A stretch of 64,000 bases of DNA from Sweltsa coloradensis (GCA_024449915.1 JAMZAV010000067.1:372001-436000), one strand, 5' to 3'; shown: positions 23,640 to 35,989, counted from the stretch's first letter. Program-made: numbers and translations. Notes: generated from the sequence alone by a model not told the origin.

Positions 23640-23860
23640 ATTGTCCTTCTTTGAACGGACAGGGTTGGCTCGATCCCCCACAATGTTTCTGCTGCTACTT
23701 CTTCCCGACACTCATCTCTCTCTTCAACATCATTCTTATTTGGTCCTCCCACTTCTCTCTTTCATCTACCAGATCTTCTAATGTTCATATCTCCACTTTC
23801 AAATTCTGCACTTGTTCATTCTTCTCACATGTCCATACCATCTGAATCTGTATCTAACTA
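23640..23860 (-). pseudogene. LINE reverse-transcriptase C-terminal remnant
   Basis: The minus strand reads RWYGHVRRMNK, the hallmark just after the RT domain of RTE/CR1-type LINEs, then a DREKWEDQ-like stretch with stop codons. It is an old fragment and lies directly behind the orphan exon. Confidence 0.6.
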
Positions 23861-24521
23861 TTTTAAACAATCATAAGCACGTCAACTTATTAAATTTATT
23901 TATAATGAATCAATATTTAATCCTATTTACAACTTTGAAGCCGGGTAGGAGCTGGAAGGGTCCCACCACATGATTTGCCTCTGGGTTTAGAGATGCCTAG
24001 CCATGCCTGACGCTAACTCAAATAGTATTTTTCTTCCTGCATCATCTACTTCACTTCCTTCCTCTTCACTTTCTGCTTCCTCTTGAAACTCTACCAGTTC
24101 TTGCCATAATTTATTTATCCCCAACATGTTTCCTGATTACCCCTTCCCAAGCTGTGTTTCTCTTTTTCAAATCCATCTCAGTCTGGAAAACAAACTGAGA
24201 AAAAGAGAGATCTTTTTCTCAGTTTGTTCCCTGCGTCTTATTCATTCTATATCTTCTGAATTATATGGCTTTCTACATTACTCTTGCATTGCATACGTAT
24301 ACACACATACATTTCAGGTTTATATTATTTTAAAAGTCCTATTTATGTTACTAATTTTATTTCGTATTGTAACATTATGTTTTGTTTTGTTACGTAATCT
24401 TATAAATTTCACTTATTTTTTGGGTAATTATGTCCTGTTGTAATGTGGCCACAATAAAACAAATGTGTCCAAACCACCGCAACCTTTCTAACACTAGATA
24501 TAATTTTATCTATTTAATTAA

Positions 24522-24541
24522 TTATTTATTTATTTACTTAC

Positions 24542-24632
<91 letters not shown>

Positions 24633-24700
24633 TTCATTTATTTATTTAACGTCTATTCAGTTACAAAAACTGATTTTTAAATAAAGGGAGGATAACAAAC
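24522..24700 (-). mobile_element. short copy of the (AAAT)n-tailed retroposon with a long TTTA microsatellite
   Basis: A long TTTA array (24522-24648) abuts TAACGTCTATTCAGTTA and the AAAACTGATTT segment. The same junction occurs at 27682-28066, 57749-58029, about 55450-55510 and, inverted, near 61010-61100. Confidence 0.65.
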
Positions 24701-24779
24701 TCTACTCCCAGTTCCTTCCTTTTCTTCGTTCTCATCATCTTATCAATTTTCGTAGCTCATTAAAAACTTTATTTCCACC

Positions 24780-25140
24780 GCTTGAATTTGTCTTTAATTT
24801 GTTGGGTAAAGTGGTGTTTCCACCATTTTTCTTGGGCATCACCGAATCAGCACTGGGCTTCCAAGCTCGGCACCTCATCTTCTTCCTCATTATCTTGTCC
24901 TAAAACCCGCTCTCTCCACTTTTTCCTGTCCTCCAACTCCAACCGTATTTCTCTCTCTTCAACCACTACCCACTCCTCTCCTATCTCCCTCACATCTGTC
25001 TGTACTTGATCTTACCATCTATCTCCAGGTCCACCCTTATCCTATCATTCTTAAACTCAAATGTTTGTCTTGGGATTCCATTCTTCTCCTTTCTTCTCAT
25101 ATGTCTGTTGTCCATACCATCGTAGTCGCTCCTTTCCCAT
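24780..25140 (-). pseudogene. second LINE C-terminal remnant
   Basis: The minus strand encodes a run with RSDYDGMDNRHMRR (a degraded WYGHVxR motif), then IPRQTFEFK and, further on, LEDRKKWRERV, as in RTE-type LINE C-termini. It is broken by stops and frameshifts. Confidence 0.55.
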
Positions 25141-25209
25141 TTCGAACAATATATGCACATTATCTTGTAATTCTGAAGAAAAAAAACTGTAACTTCAATT
25201 TGCCCCAAT

Positions 25210-25990
25210 TTTTCTTTCTTATTGAATGATGAATAAAATATATAAAATAAACATTATCAGTTATCTATGTTTTAACTTTTTTCACATTGTATGATTCTGT
25301 AACTCAGATTTCTCAAAGCAAAAGGGCAAAATACGAAAAATAGGTGTGGGTATGGGAAGGGGGGTGGGAAGCAAAAAGTGTTCAAGTTTTTACTTGTTCA
25401 TATAGCATTATCCTGAAAAATCTGACAAAAAATAAAAGAGTAAACCGAAAAAGGGCGCGGAGAGGGAAAAATGTGAAGGATCTAAGGTTTTAAATTGTAC
25501 ATTATAATATAATATAATATAATTCTTAATAAAACTTATTGTTAAACTTGTGTCTTGAAGTGTTTATGATGAATTTATGTCGAAAAATATTATAAGTTTA
25601 AAAAATGTATGTGTGCCACTTAATGACAAAATTAGTTATGTCTAGGTCTAGGTGAAGAACGCAGTCTAGCGATTAATTTATACAAATAATCAATAGAAAA
25701 GAATTAGTGTGCCTACGGTAACAACACATTTCGTTATACCAAGTTTCACAAAAAAATACTTGTATAGATATTTTTTTCTTTTCCAATTGTTTAATCCTTG
25801 TTTGTTGACGCTCATTCAATAAAAACCTTTCAGTCAGATATGAATGATATTGATAACCATGGTCTGGAGAAGTTTGCGTTTTCGTCAGGTTAAGGAACGA
25901 GACTTTTCTTTTAAGAACCTCGAGAAGAAGACGAATAAGAATTGGGAAAAGTAACAGAAATTATGTTGGGCCTAATAACAGTTCACAGTA
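25210..25990. other. gene-free stretch below the second chitin-binding gene
   Basis: AT-rich with purine-rich patches; TTTATT motifs could be minus-strand poly(A) signals for the 26001 gene. Nothing else recognised. Confidence 0.35.
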
Positions 25991-26000
25991 GACCTACAAT

Positions 26001-26735
26001 CTAGAAGTGATGTGTAGATAAGCTTGTCAGAAGAATAATAAACAGCAAAGAGTTGAATGGCTGATTCTGCATTCCTCCTCCTTTCGTCGTCACTGTCGTC
26101 ATCGTCGTCGTCGGGATCCTAACGAGACATTCCTTGGTGACGTCATCAAACACCTCGTTCGCCTTGTTACACCTGAACAACCAGGGCACAAGTACTTTAC
26201 TCTCGGGATCTTCAACGCAGATGTAATAGATGTTTGGGTTCTCCACCTGCGCGCCAGACTGCGCCGCAGTAGTGCACACAGGGACGGGGTTCTCGACGCA
26301 CACCCTGTCCCTCATCGTGAACGAGCAGGTGTTGAAGAGGGGGTCGTATCCGTACTCAGCTGGGTCGGTACCGGTGCACACCTGTTTGATCCCGTGGTCG
26401 CCGGTCGAGGTGCAGGCAAAGTACGAGCGGCAGTCGTAGGGGTTCGGGAAGAGACCTGTTGCGTGGCAGGGGAATCCCCCCTCTTCCGGGGCTCGCTCGC
26501 AGGTGGCGTTCACGGGGTGTAGACACTGGAGGGACTGTGAGTCACACATGCTGTAGTCGGGGGTCTCTGTGCAGTTCTTCACTATGGTTGTGTCGTAGTT
26601 GGCGAGACATAACAGAAGGAGGTCGCAACCGTCGCTACAGAAGAGCTCTCCAACTTGGCAGGTCTTGAATGGATCGACTGTTTCTGTCGAGTGTTCAGTC
26701 TGACTAGGTCTGACGTCACTGGAAGATGCTCCAGC
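26001..26735 (-). CDS. secreted chitin-binding (CBM14-like) protein with hydrophobic tail, main exon
   Basis: Encodes 244 residues plus stop, starting at the acceptor CTTTACAG before GCTGGAGC, phase 0. Three Cys-rich modules: an N-terminal one with FCSDGCDLLLLC, a central peritrophin-A-like one with NPYDCRSYFAC, and a third with VENPNIYYICV. After a Thr-rich linker (TTTMTTVTTKGGG) the protein ends in a hydrophobic stretch, NSLLFIILLTSL, followed by STHHF, which resembles a GPI-anchor signal; the 18089 paralog lacks this. With the exon at 35732-35776 the precursor is 259 residues. Likely role: chitin binding outside the cell, perhaps tethered to the membrane. The exon is GC-richer than its surroundings. 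No defects seen. Confidence 0.85.
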   Translation of the reverse strand, partial: AGASSSDVRPSQTEHSTETVDPFKTCQVGELFCSDGCDLLLLCLANYDTTIVKNCTETPDYSMCDSQSLQCLHPVNATCERAPEEGGFPCHATGLFPNPYDCRSYFACTSTGDHGIKQVCTGTDPAEYGYDPLFNTCSFTMRDRVCVENPVPVCTTAAQSGAQVENPNIYYICVEDPESKVLVPWLFRCNKANEVFDDVTKECLVRIPTTTMTTVTTKGGGMQNQPFNSLLFIILLTSLSTHHF

Positions 26736-26759
26736 CTGTAAAGAACAAAGCATGTTAAA

Positions 26760-27419
26760 GCTTGTTTAAGATGGTCTAGTGTTTCATCGAACCTCCTGAA
26801 TTCAAGGACAAAAGAGGATCAATTCACGATATAATCAAATTGAATGATGAATACCTTTCATTAATTCTATTTTGTCTTTGGGTTTACGAAGTTAAATGGA
26901 ATAATACACCTAAAACACACTTAGGTATACAGTACGTTTTAAACTGAACATTAAAACCAGAAATATATCCCGAATAACTGGAGTTAAAGATGAGATTAAA
27001 ATCGGTGGAACACCACCTCAGCAGCTCCTCTTACCCGTGGCTGGTTCTGACCAGCAAAAGCTCCCTCCTCCCCATATCCCTTAGGCTAGAGTGGTGCATT
27101 ATGACCTAACGGTTGACGCGTCCTTAATCCAAATAAAAAAAAAACTACGCTAGAGTGGTGCATTATGAACTAAGTTGCAGATATCTATATGAAAGTAGAG
27201 TTAAAAGTTTGGAGGAACAAGGGACACAGTGAAAGATGTATTACTTCCTTTTAAATGTTTACTAAGACATAACCTGAGCAAGTACAATACAATACAGTGA
27301 AATCGTTTTATTTCCATAGCATAAAATAAATATACAGTGTGTACATTGCCTTGACCCTTGTCATGCATGAGTAAGTGGAAAATTATTAAATTAAAACTAG
27401 TTTTATTAAACAATACACT
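26760..27419. other. intronic DNA without recognised elements
   Basis: Part of the 9-kb intron of the second chitin-binding gene. GCTAGAGTGGTGCATTATGA is repeated near 27086 and 27149. Nothing else supported. Confidence 0.4.
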
Positions 27420-27668
27420 GTGTGGCTCGTTGGTCTTGAGGTTAGCGTATCTTCTTCCAATGTAGAAGGTCCGGGGTTCGATTCCCGCCAAAGTCAGAAG
27501 TTTTTTAACTTCTGACTTGGACTTAAGTCCATCAGGTCGTTTCTTAGGAGTTTGTAAACGGTGACTTTGGAGCCGTCCTAGCAACGAAGCACATAATAAA
27601 TTCAGAGTTGTTCTGAATCGGCCTCGTTGATTCTGGCGTTGATTCGCGGGTGTTCGCACTGTCCATAC
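27420..27668 (+). mobile_element. tRNA-derived SINE (copy 2)
   Basis: A box TCTTGAGGTTAGCG and B box GGGGTTCGATTCCCG (27473-27487), then the palindrome TCAGAAGTTTTTTAACTTCTGA and the same body as the copy at 14296. A TTTTATTTTA tail follows. Confidence 0.8.
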
Positions 27669-27681
27669 CACTGATTTTATT

Positions 27682-28066
27682 TTATTTATTTTTATTTATT
27701 TATTTAACGTCTATCCTATTCAGTTATAAAAACTGATTTACAAAGGAGGACAACTAAATAAATCTAATTACATAGATGCAGACACAACAATGAACTACAT
27801 TTAAGTAAATATTTGAAATACTAGTAATATTACAACAATGCATTAAATATTCAACAAATTTGATAACAAATAAAAAGGATATTAAATGCAATTTATGAAT
27901 GAATCGAATATATAAAAAAGGGGGTGGGGAATGAAAAGAAAAAGAAAGAAAAGAAAAAAGAAAAAAGAAAAAAGGAAAGGAAAAAAAAGAAGAAAAGAAA
28001 GAAAAGAAAAAAGAAGAAGAAAATAAAAACATAAAAAAAAAAAAAAATTAAACGAAAAGAAAAAAA
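27682..28066 (-). mobile_element. (AAAT)n-tailed non-autonomous retroposon
   Basis: Between matching flanks ACTGATTTTATT (27670-27681) and ACTGATTTATT (28067-28077), which look like a target duplication. On the minus strand it runs from a long pyrimidine-rich start through AACTGAATAGGATAGACG to a TAAA-type tail. It matches 57749-58029 closely. No protein encoded. Confidence 0.7.
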
Positions 28067-28079
28067 CTGATTTATTAGA

Positions 28080-30060
28080 CGATCCCACTCAAACGAATAT
28101 GAGGTTTGCCAAAAATCAGGAACAGCAAATCAGGGAGTAATCAATCTTTCGCGGAAGAAACCACCGAACGCGAATCTTCATTCTTGTGTTCAACCATCAT
28201 TCTTGTGTTCAAATCTTGATAACAATTTAGTGCAAAAGATCTTGACTCTAATATATAATTATATCAGATATATAATTATTTAAAATTGTTCAAGTCAAAA
28301 ACTGATCACAGCAATGATACAGGACACCTAACTCAAGTTGCAAGTTCCACCAGTGGGCGGCAACCAGACAATCTAGGCAGAAAAATATCAATTGAAAATA
28401 CATTGAATACATCAAAATCAAAGCAATAATGAACAAACAAAGAGAACAGCAAAATCATGAATAAGAACATATGAAGATAAATTAACATTACATAAACACA
28501 GAGACAATGCCCCACAAATAAATAGTAAAAATCAATTCTTCTTTGTTCTTCGATTCATTGCTATATTTCCTATTAAAAATAACGATCTTTGGTTGGTTAT
28601 CGCTCACTCGCCGATTGCGTCGGGGCCTACAGGGTTGGCTTAGTCGCTTTGATTTCTTAATAGCACCAGAACTTGTTTTAACATTATTCACCGCAAGCGG
28701 CAAAGGGTGACAACACACAAGGAACGTTTAATATCGGGCACACTTCGGCGATCCTCATTCATAACATTAATTCCCTTTGTTGTTACTGCCGTTGTCAACA
28801 GCTTTAAAGGGGTATTCACCCGCTGCTAAACTCAAAACATATATTTATTTTCATTCAGAAAATCATCATCAAAACAATCCAGAAAAATACTTTAATCGCA
28901 TTTAAAATATAATGTAAAGCATAAATTGAAACTCCAAACCGTCTTCTTGCATAGGTCAGATTTACGCTTAAATTTGCTACGCTCGCGCCTGTGCGGACGT
29001 ATTGGAGACTGGGGATCTAGCCTACTATAAATGTTAATTATCATTGGGGTTCACCATGACCCGATAAAAAATTGTCAACCCTAATACTACATGAGCGGGT
29101 TCCCATCGATCTGCCATAAGAAATATGGGGACGATTACTCGTGAAAGAGCATTTTAATAAAAGCATATTAGACATTATTATTGACGTACTCGACAGCCCT
29201 TTCTGCAAATCCGCTTTATTTCGATTTGTACTTTGAGCAAATGGTTTGGTCAAAATATGCTGATTACGAAGAAGGAGTGTGATTTCTGGATACGTGTTTT
29301 TACGTGTTTAAGTGTTATTTGTGCAATTCTGAAGGGACATTATAGATTAGTACGATGCTCTAGCATTCTATCGGGAGCAAAATATTAGTGGGAATATAGC
29401 CGATCTAAGAAATCCCAAAAGTCCCAATTTTAACCAATATTTCAAGTCCAAAAAGCTTAAAATGTTCGTGTAATGTCACAGTTATGATTGTCATTTAAGT
29501 GCTTTATAATCTATATTTTATGTCGTAAAAATTATTGGACTTCAATTTCCCTATGTAATCTTTACACTGTTACCGAAAATAAGCAGTTAGCTCTAACATG
29601 ACAATATATTATATTTAAACACACATTGTTTAAATGATTATAATATATGTTTAATTTTCAGTTAACATAAAAATGTAATTCGAACATGATTAAATAAAAA
29701 CATAAATACGTAAACTAATGTGAGCTGAGATTAAACCTTCACAGTCAGATAACTGATTCACAGTTGGGGACTTTAATTGAATCTGGTTTGAAGGAACTGT
29801 CGTGTGTTCACGTTGACACTAAACATCAGAGATAAGATAAGGATGAGGACCACCACTCTGCATGATCCACCGACAGGTGACGATATCATCAACTAGGCTA
29901 TAGTTGAGAGCAACGGAAATAAAGAGTTTACTATGTGCATAGTACCAATGATATTTAACATTTAAAGAAGGCTAGATCGCCAGTCCCAATACGTTCGCAC
30001 AGGCGCTAGCGTTGCAAATTGATGCGTCAATCTGACCTATTCAAGATGGCGATTTGGCGC
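28080..30060. repeat. intron with dispersed non-coding repeats
   Basis: No gene. 28800-29040 contains GGGGTATTCACCCGCTGCTA, GCTACGCTCGCGCCTGTGCG and TCTAGCCTACTATA, also found around 11520-11600 and partly near 22580 and 29980. SINE-tail sequence (GTCGGGGCCTACAGGGTTGG) lies near 28620. Confidence 0.5.
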
Positions 30061-30061
30061 T

Positions 30062-30399
30062 TAATATCTTTATTTTAGTAATAACTCACATAACGCTACA
30101 TATAAACGAAAGAGTGGATAATAAGTCCCATATGGTTTAGTTAGAACTATATCTGGCATAAAACATTTTACAAATATTGTAACCAGTAATGATTTTAATC
30201 AAGGTTTAAATTAAATTAATGTATACCATAATTAAAAACGCTACTGATTACAATATTTGAATAATTTTTCATGCAGGGTGTAGTTCTAAAGAAAAACATG
30301 AGACTTATTAGCCTTTTTTCGATTTTACGTACGGTTTGAGAGATATTTCTAGATTATTTGGCGTGGTTTTAATATTGGGGGTGATCCTTGCTCTTAAGT
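30062..30399. mobile_element. truncated relative of the MITE at 3552
   Basis: Interior and right end match 3590-3927 (AGTCCCATATGGTTTAGTTA; GCGTGGTTTTAATATTGGGG). The left terminus is missing. Confidence 0.6.
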
Positions 30400-30539
30400 A
30401 TTTTTCTGGATTGTTTTGATATGGTTTTAGCTATTGCAGCATGGGAATGCACACACAGAAACAATAAGAAGTTATTGAATAAGGGAATTAAGTTATCATT
30501 TGGTGTTAATGGCTAATATGCTCCTGTCAACCTGACACA

Positions 30540-32360
30540 CACATAACAAAAACTTGTAGAAATACATCCAAACCTTACACACTCAAAAGAAATGAGATCT
30601 AAAAAAAGGGCCAAGCTCATCTACCCTTCCACATTTGCGCATTCTTATTCATTGACGTACAGTGTCCCATAACAGCATCCTTGAAAAGCTTGGCAAAATA
30701 GAATTTGCGATTATTAATTTAAACGTAATAGTTCAACCAAGTTCTTTTTTCTAATTAATTTAAACGTAATAACATGCAAATTTTATTTTGCCAAGCTTTT
30801 CGAGGATGCTGTTATGGGACACTGTACGTTTATGAATAAAGAATGCGCAAATGTGGAAGGGTAGATGAGCTTGGCCCTTTTTTTAGATCTCATTTCTTTT
30901 GAGTGTGTAAGGTTTGGCTGTATTTCTACAAGTTTTTGTTATCTGTGTGATCTCATTACTTTTTCAAGTTCCATTGTAAAATTATTTGTTAAAATATTAT
31001 AATTTTATCAAAGTTGATTTAATTTCTATGGTATTAGCAATAACAAAAGGATGTAAAATATCTAGACCCGGATTCATGTACATCCTGGGTATAGGTGGTA
31101 TAACCATGGTATAACGACGGTATAAGGACTGGACCCCAATTCTTGAGTTCGTGGGAGATGAGTTGAAAACGCAATTAGAAAACGAAGTCGTTTGTTTTCG
31201 AAGGAATTGGTATTCTTGAACGGTATCGTGGAAAACGTCATGGGCTGTTATTTACGTGGGGTGAGGTTCACGAAATCCAGACAAGAGCTCGAAAACGTTC
31301 TATATTTATTCTAGATGGCAGTGCCTTCATAAACGCGGGCCAATCGAAAGACGAGTTGCATGAAATGATTTTATTGTTGCAATTATGTAAACAAACAGAT
31401 GATCACGCTCATATTCGACACCTTGCTTCGACATTGTGTGTAGTAGCAAGCTGACTTTGATCATGGCTCAACATGGCTAAAAAGAAAAGAATATGTGTAT
31501 TATTTCGGAACATTTTTGTATAGCCTTGGTGGACAATCATACTATTGTTTATCTGCATTAGGCTTTTAGTAATCAAAACTAGTTATTTGTGCGGGAAGTG
31601 TGTCAGAACTATGTTGTGCTGGCCTAGGGTTGGCTAGGCTTGTCAAACATGTAATGTAAGTAATAATTATATCTAGTCCTATAGCCTAATGGAACTTTAG
31701 ACCTACACTGTTATATTATAAATAATTTTCTACATCTGGGCCTAGGTCAGGGACGGTTTCTGATTTGTTTTATGAGAGTATAATGACAACTTTTCTCATT
31801 TCACACATAGAAGCAAAATTTAAAATGTCCTCCATTTGTTTACGTATCGCACTTTCCCGCCTAACTCTGCTTATACCGTCAACAAGTGTCAAGTAACTAT
31901 GGTTACTTGTTGATTGTATGCCTAGTGTTTAAGGCTTATTTAAAACCTTTATTTGGAAGCCTTCCAGCAAACTTTTTCAACTTTTTTTTTCAAAAGAGAC
32001 TATATTACTATAACCTTAATGTCCATGTAAAATATGAACATTGTAGCCCCACCCGTCTGGTCAGAATCGCGGGCCGATTGAAACTGACGAATTAGATGTT
32101 AGCAGTAGCTAACATCCTTAAAGTGATTTTGAGCATGTTTCAAGCCATTTTTCACCAAGAAGGAATGGTCGTACCCCAATAAAATTTGGCATGTGTTGTC
32201 AGGTACCTTAATCCCTCGATTGTGATAGTTTTCAAGTTCACATCACGTTACATGACGGCTGGGTAACACCTCGAAATCACCCCAACTCTGCTTGGTGTAT
32301 AAGGTGCTTGAGTGTGTAGCGCACCGCGGCTTGGCTGCGGCGCCCTGACGGGCACCTAGA
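30540..32360 (-). repeat. long dispersed repeat, the most complete copy
   Basis: Inverse of 10620-12290 followed by inverse of 6775-7110, so it joins two fragments found apart elsewhere. It includes the 11917-type palindrome (about 30535-30950). No coding domains. Confidence 0.7.
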
Positions 32361-32369
32361 TAGCACGCA

Positions 32370-32982
32370 TGTAAAATATTTGGGCTACAAATCACTCCAA
32401 CTTCTTTAACATTATTATTTAATACAATCCAGAAAATTAAAAAAGTAAAAAATTGTTTTGATATGGTTTTAGCTCTTGCAGCATGGGAACTTATTCAAGA
32501 TGGCTTCTAATTGACACGCCAGTGAACCAATGACTGGGGATGTAGCCTACTATAGATGTTAAATATCATTGCATGGTACGGAACCAAAGTCATTTTATCA
32601 AAATATCGACCGAGTCATGTGAGTGTGCGTGTGCAATACAGATACTATTTTATTGCTATCAATACCTATAATTATCTTGTAATTCTCGATAAGATTATGA
32701 CGTATCTTTCGAGAAACGTTCATTTATAGATAAGAAGTCCTGGAACCAAAATAACCTACCTGCTCAAGAAATAGTAATTAACCAAGTATAAACGAGACAT
32801 TAGGGATGAAGAATGATAATAAATTCTTGTTTATTGATCGATTAACCTGCAAACTAATCTATCAATGTTCTTAGTTATTGATTAGTTTAGGCTCGTTCAT
32901 GCATGCCGTTGAAGGATCAGAAACTTCGACAATAACTAGCAGCCCTTTCTTCATAAAAATTATATATTTTTTTAAAATGATA
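32370..32982. other. intronic DNA, nothing new
   Basis: Contains another partial copy of the 28800/11500-type repeat near 32480-32580 (GGGGATGTAGCCTACTATAG). No gene supported. Confidence 0.35.
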
Positions 32983-35051
32983 ATAATTAATAATAATAAT
33001 AATAATAATGATAATAATAATAGTAATAATAATAATAATAATTTTTTGAAATTTTTTGAAGACAGTAATGGAGACATGGAGAAAAAACACTAAAACTAAA
33101 TATGAAAAACCAGCAGATAACTACAGATCCAATACAAATTAAAACGTGGCATTTTCCAAGGTGACTCATTAAGGCATTATGGTTTTGTCTGTCAATTAAA
33201 CCCACTGTCACATATGCTTAACGAATCGACATACGGATTTAAAATTAAGGACAATAATGTGGTATGTCACACAATTTCCCACCTATTCTACATGGATGAC
33301 CTAAAGTTGTATGCATCAAATTTTGCTCAACTAAACAGTCTAGTCAATACAACATTAGAATTTAGTCAAGATATCTGCATGGAGTTTGGAGTAGACAAAT
33401 GTAAGACGCTACATATCGAAAGGGTAAGGTTACACAAGCAGAAGAGTTCCAGCTAGATGATGGAAATAGGATTGGAATAATGGACGATAACGATGTATAC
33501 AAATATTTAGGATTCTCACAAGCTGCCAGAATTAAAACATAAAGTTATGAAAGCAAAATTGATAGATACATACAAGAAACGACTAAAGTCTATCCTCAAG
33601 ACGCAACTAAACGGTAAAAACAAGATCACAGCAATAAATACATATGCTGTACCAGTACTGACATATTCATTCGGAATCATTAAATGGACGCAGACAGACA
33701 TCCACGCGTTGGAAATATTAACTCGTACTACACTTACCAAACACAGAATACATCATCCTAAATCAGCAATAGAGAGATTGACACTTCCAAGAGAAAAAGG
33801 AGGACGGGGCCTAATTGATCTGACCAACTTATATTATAAACAAATAGACATTTTAAGAAAATACTTTTTTACAAAGAGCAACCAATCCACACTGCATAGG
33901 GCTGTGGTGCTAGCTGACAAATCATTAACTCCACTCAATCTAGCAAACGAAAATGTCAATCTACAAGGGAAACTCATAACTGACGCTTCAAAAGAGTTAC
34001 GTCTCTCAGAAAAGACCCTACACAAGAGACATTATGATGAACTACACAAAGGTCACGTAGATATTAAAGCATCATATAGGTGGTTAAAACAACGGGGAAC
34101 TATTTGGAGAAACAGAAGGTTTTATGATGGCTATTCAAGACAGAGTGATTGCGACGAACAATTATAAAAAAAAACATAATACAAGATGCGACAGTAAACG
34201 ATCAATGTAGAAAATGTAGTGCAAAGGGTGAAACAATCGAACACATCATATCCGGGTGCAAGTCACTATGTCAAACAGATTACCTCTACAGGGCATAACC
34301 AAGTAGCTAACATTATTCATCAAAAACTAGCAATCAAGTACAACCTCATGACACACACACACCTTACTACAAATACAAACCAGAGAAAGTACTAGATAGT
34401 AAAGATTACAAATTATATTACGACCGCACAGTTATAACAGACCAAACGATACATCACAACAGACCGGATTAAATAATAATTGACAAGAAGAAACAAGAAA
34501 CCCCCCAATGTGCCATAACGTCGAGACCACGTGGAAGAAAAAAATTGACAAGTATAGTGAACTTGCAATTGAGATCAAGAAGATGTGGAAACAAAAAAAG
34601 GTAAATACAATCCCATTCATTATATCAGCCAACGGCATCATACCGAAGAAGCTACATGAAAGCATTAAACAACTAGATCTTCAACCCAATGTATACATCG
34701 AGACTCAAAAGGCAGTAATACTCAACACGTGTAGAATAGTTCGTAAATTTCTAAACTAAGAATGATACTTCGAGATTTCGAGACAGCTTCATCCTGACAT
34801 GGTTTTCGTCTGTTTCCCATAGTCCGAAGAGCAAATGCTAGGATGGCGACGAGAAATCGGCCACGACCGTACACAGCAGAAAGAAAACATCATCTACAAA
34901 CAATATTACAATTTATAAATGACTTATTTTAGTTAGAGTTAAGACAAAAGTAATAATGTATGTAATAGGTACACATGGAAGTACTTGACGTAAGTCCGTA
35001 CAAACATGTTAGCTCCGGTTTAACCGAGTTTGTAACAAATACATCCAATAA

Positions 35052-35090
<39 letters not shown>

Positions 35091-35164
35091 TAATAATAAT
35101 AATAATAATAAATAATAATAATAATAATAATAATAATACAAAAAAATAAAATAATAATAATAAT
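32983..35164 (+). mobile_element. dead R4/Dong-like LINE flanked by TAA repeats
   Basis: A 5'-truncated non-LTR retrotransposon with frameshifts. In order: RT motif with GDSL (about 33150), RT catalytic YMDD (about 33289), YAVPVLTYSFGIIKW and HHPKSAIERL (33650-33790), GGRGLIDL, a CCHC knuckle C-x2-C-x8-H-x4-C (34206-34259), an endonuclease-region RPD interrupted by a stop (about 34459), then KYSELAIEIKKMW and NTCRIVRKFLN ending at 34759. This order (RT, zinc knuckle, restriction-like endonuclease) is that of R2/R4-group LINEs. TAA-type arrays flank it at 32983-33044 and 35049-35164; Dong-type R4 elements are known to target TAA repeats. It lies in the long intron of the second chitin-binding gene. 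Confidence 0.8.
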
Positions 35165-35204
35165 AAAATTAATTAATAAACAAACAAAAAAACACATTCT
35201 AATT

Positions 35205-35592
35205 TGGAGTCTACCCACAGATTTCCAGTGGGGGACAGTAAATTAAAGAAAATCAATCCAACCCTGTAGGCGCCGACATCATCAACGAGCGAACAATAAC
35301 CATCACTAAGAGACCAGTGATCAATCAAGCTGGACACGATTCGACCCACGGACAGCGCCAGAACCAACAAGGCCAATCCTGAACATCGTTAGAAAGTATT
35401 ATGTGCCTCGTTTCTGGGACGGCTCCAAAGTCACCGTTTCTACATTCCTAAACCAAGAACTGATCTACTTAAACTCCATATCAGAAGTTAAAACATCTTA
35501 AATTAGTGGGATTCGACCCCTAGACCTTCTGCATTGGAAGCCCGAAGCAGACTCTAACCACAAGATCAAGAAACGAAATGTATAGGCTCACT
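35205..35592 (-). mobile_element. tRNA-derived SINE (full-length copy)
   Basis: Reverse complement of the SINE at 14296 and 27420. The head with tRNA-like A and B boxes is at 35500-35590 (B box GGGGTCGAATCCC); the tail, GTCGGCGCCTACAGGGTTGG and CTGTGGGTAGACTCCAAAT, runs to 35205. Confidence 0.7.
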
Positions 35593-35731
35593 TTAAAGTG
35601 TAATAAATATATATCATACTGTTTCCTTTTACTTGCCTTTATTAACCTAGAACAAGAATTTGATATGGACGCAGACGAATATGTGTATTACTTCAGACAT
35701 TAAACATTATTAATCTTAACAGTGTACATAC

Positions 35732-35776
35732 CAGTGCTACAAGAAGCAAGGCGCGAAAACCACGAAACTCCAACAT
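35732..35776 (-). CDS. signal-peptide exon of the 26001 chitin-binding gene
   Basis: Fifteen codons, MLEFRGFRALLLVAL, followed by the donor GTATGT in phase 0. Joined to the acceptor at 26735 it gives ...LLLVAL-AGASSSDV..., a convincing signal peptide with cleavage after AGA or AGAS. The intron would be about 9.0 kb and holds the LINE, SINEs and the 30540 repeat. The same architecture as the neighbour gene supports the pairing. No clear TATA box is seen upstream. Confidence 0.7.
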
Positions 35777-35967
35777 TCTCGTCTTGAACCTCCGCTAATA
35801 GACTCAAGAGTAAAAGATAACGTTGCCTCTATCTCTATTATGCGGTTGCTGATAACACCTTGGGGAAACAAATATTGCATTGCGTATCGCAATCAGTCAC
35901 TAGTATTGATTAGATGACTGATGTTAATCTGTGCGTGTGCGTGTGCGTGTGCGTAGTACATACCTAA

Positions 35968-35989
35968 TTAAACGAGAGAGCGAAGCGAC

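Noticed and set aside
24529..24648. Regular direct repeats as a CRISPR array
   Set aside because: A simple TTTA microsatellite without spacers, in a eukaryotic context.
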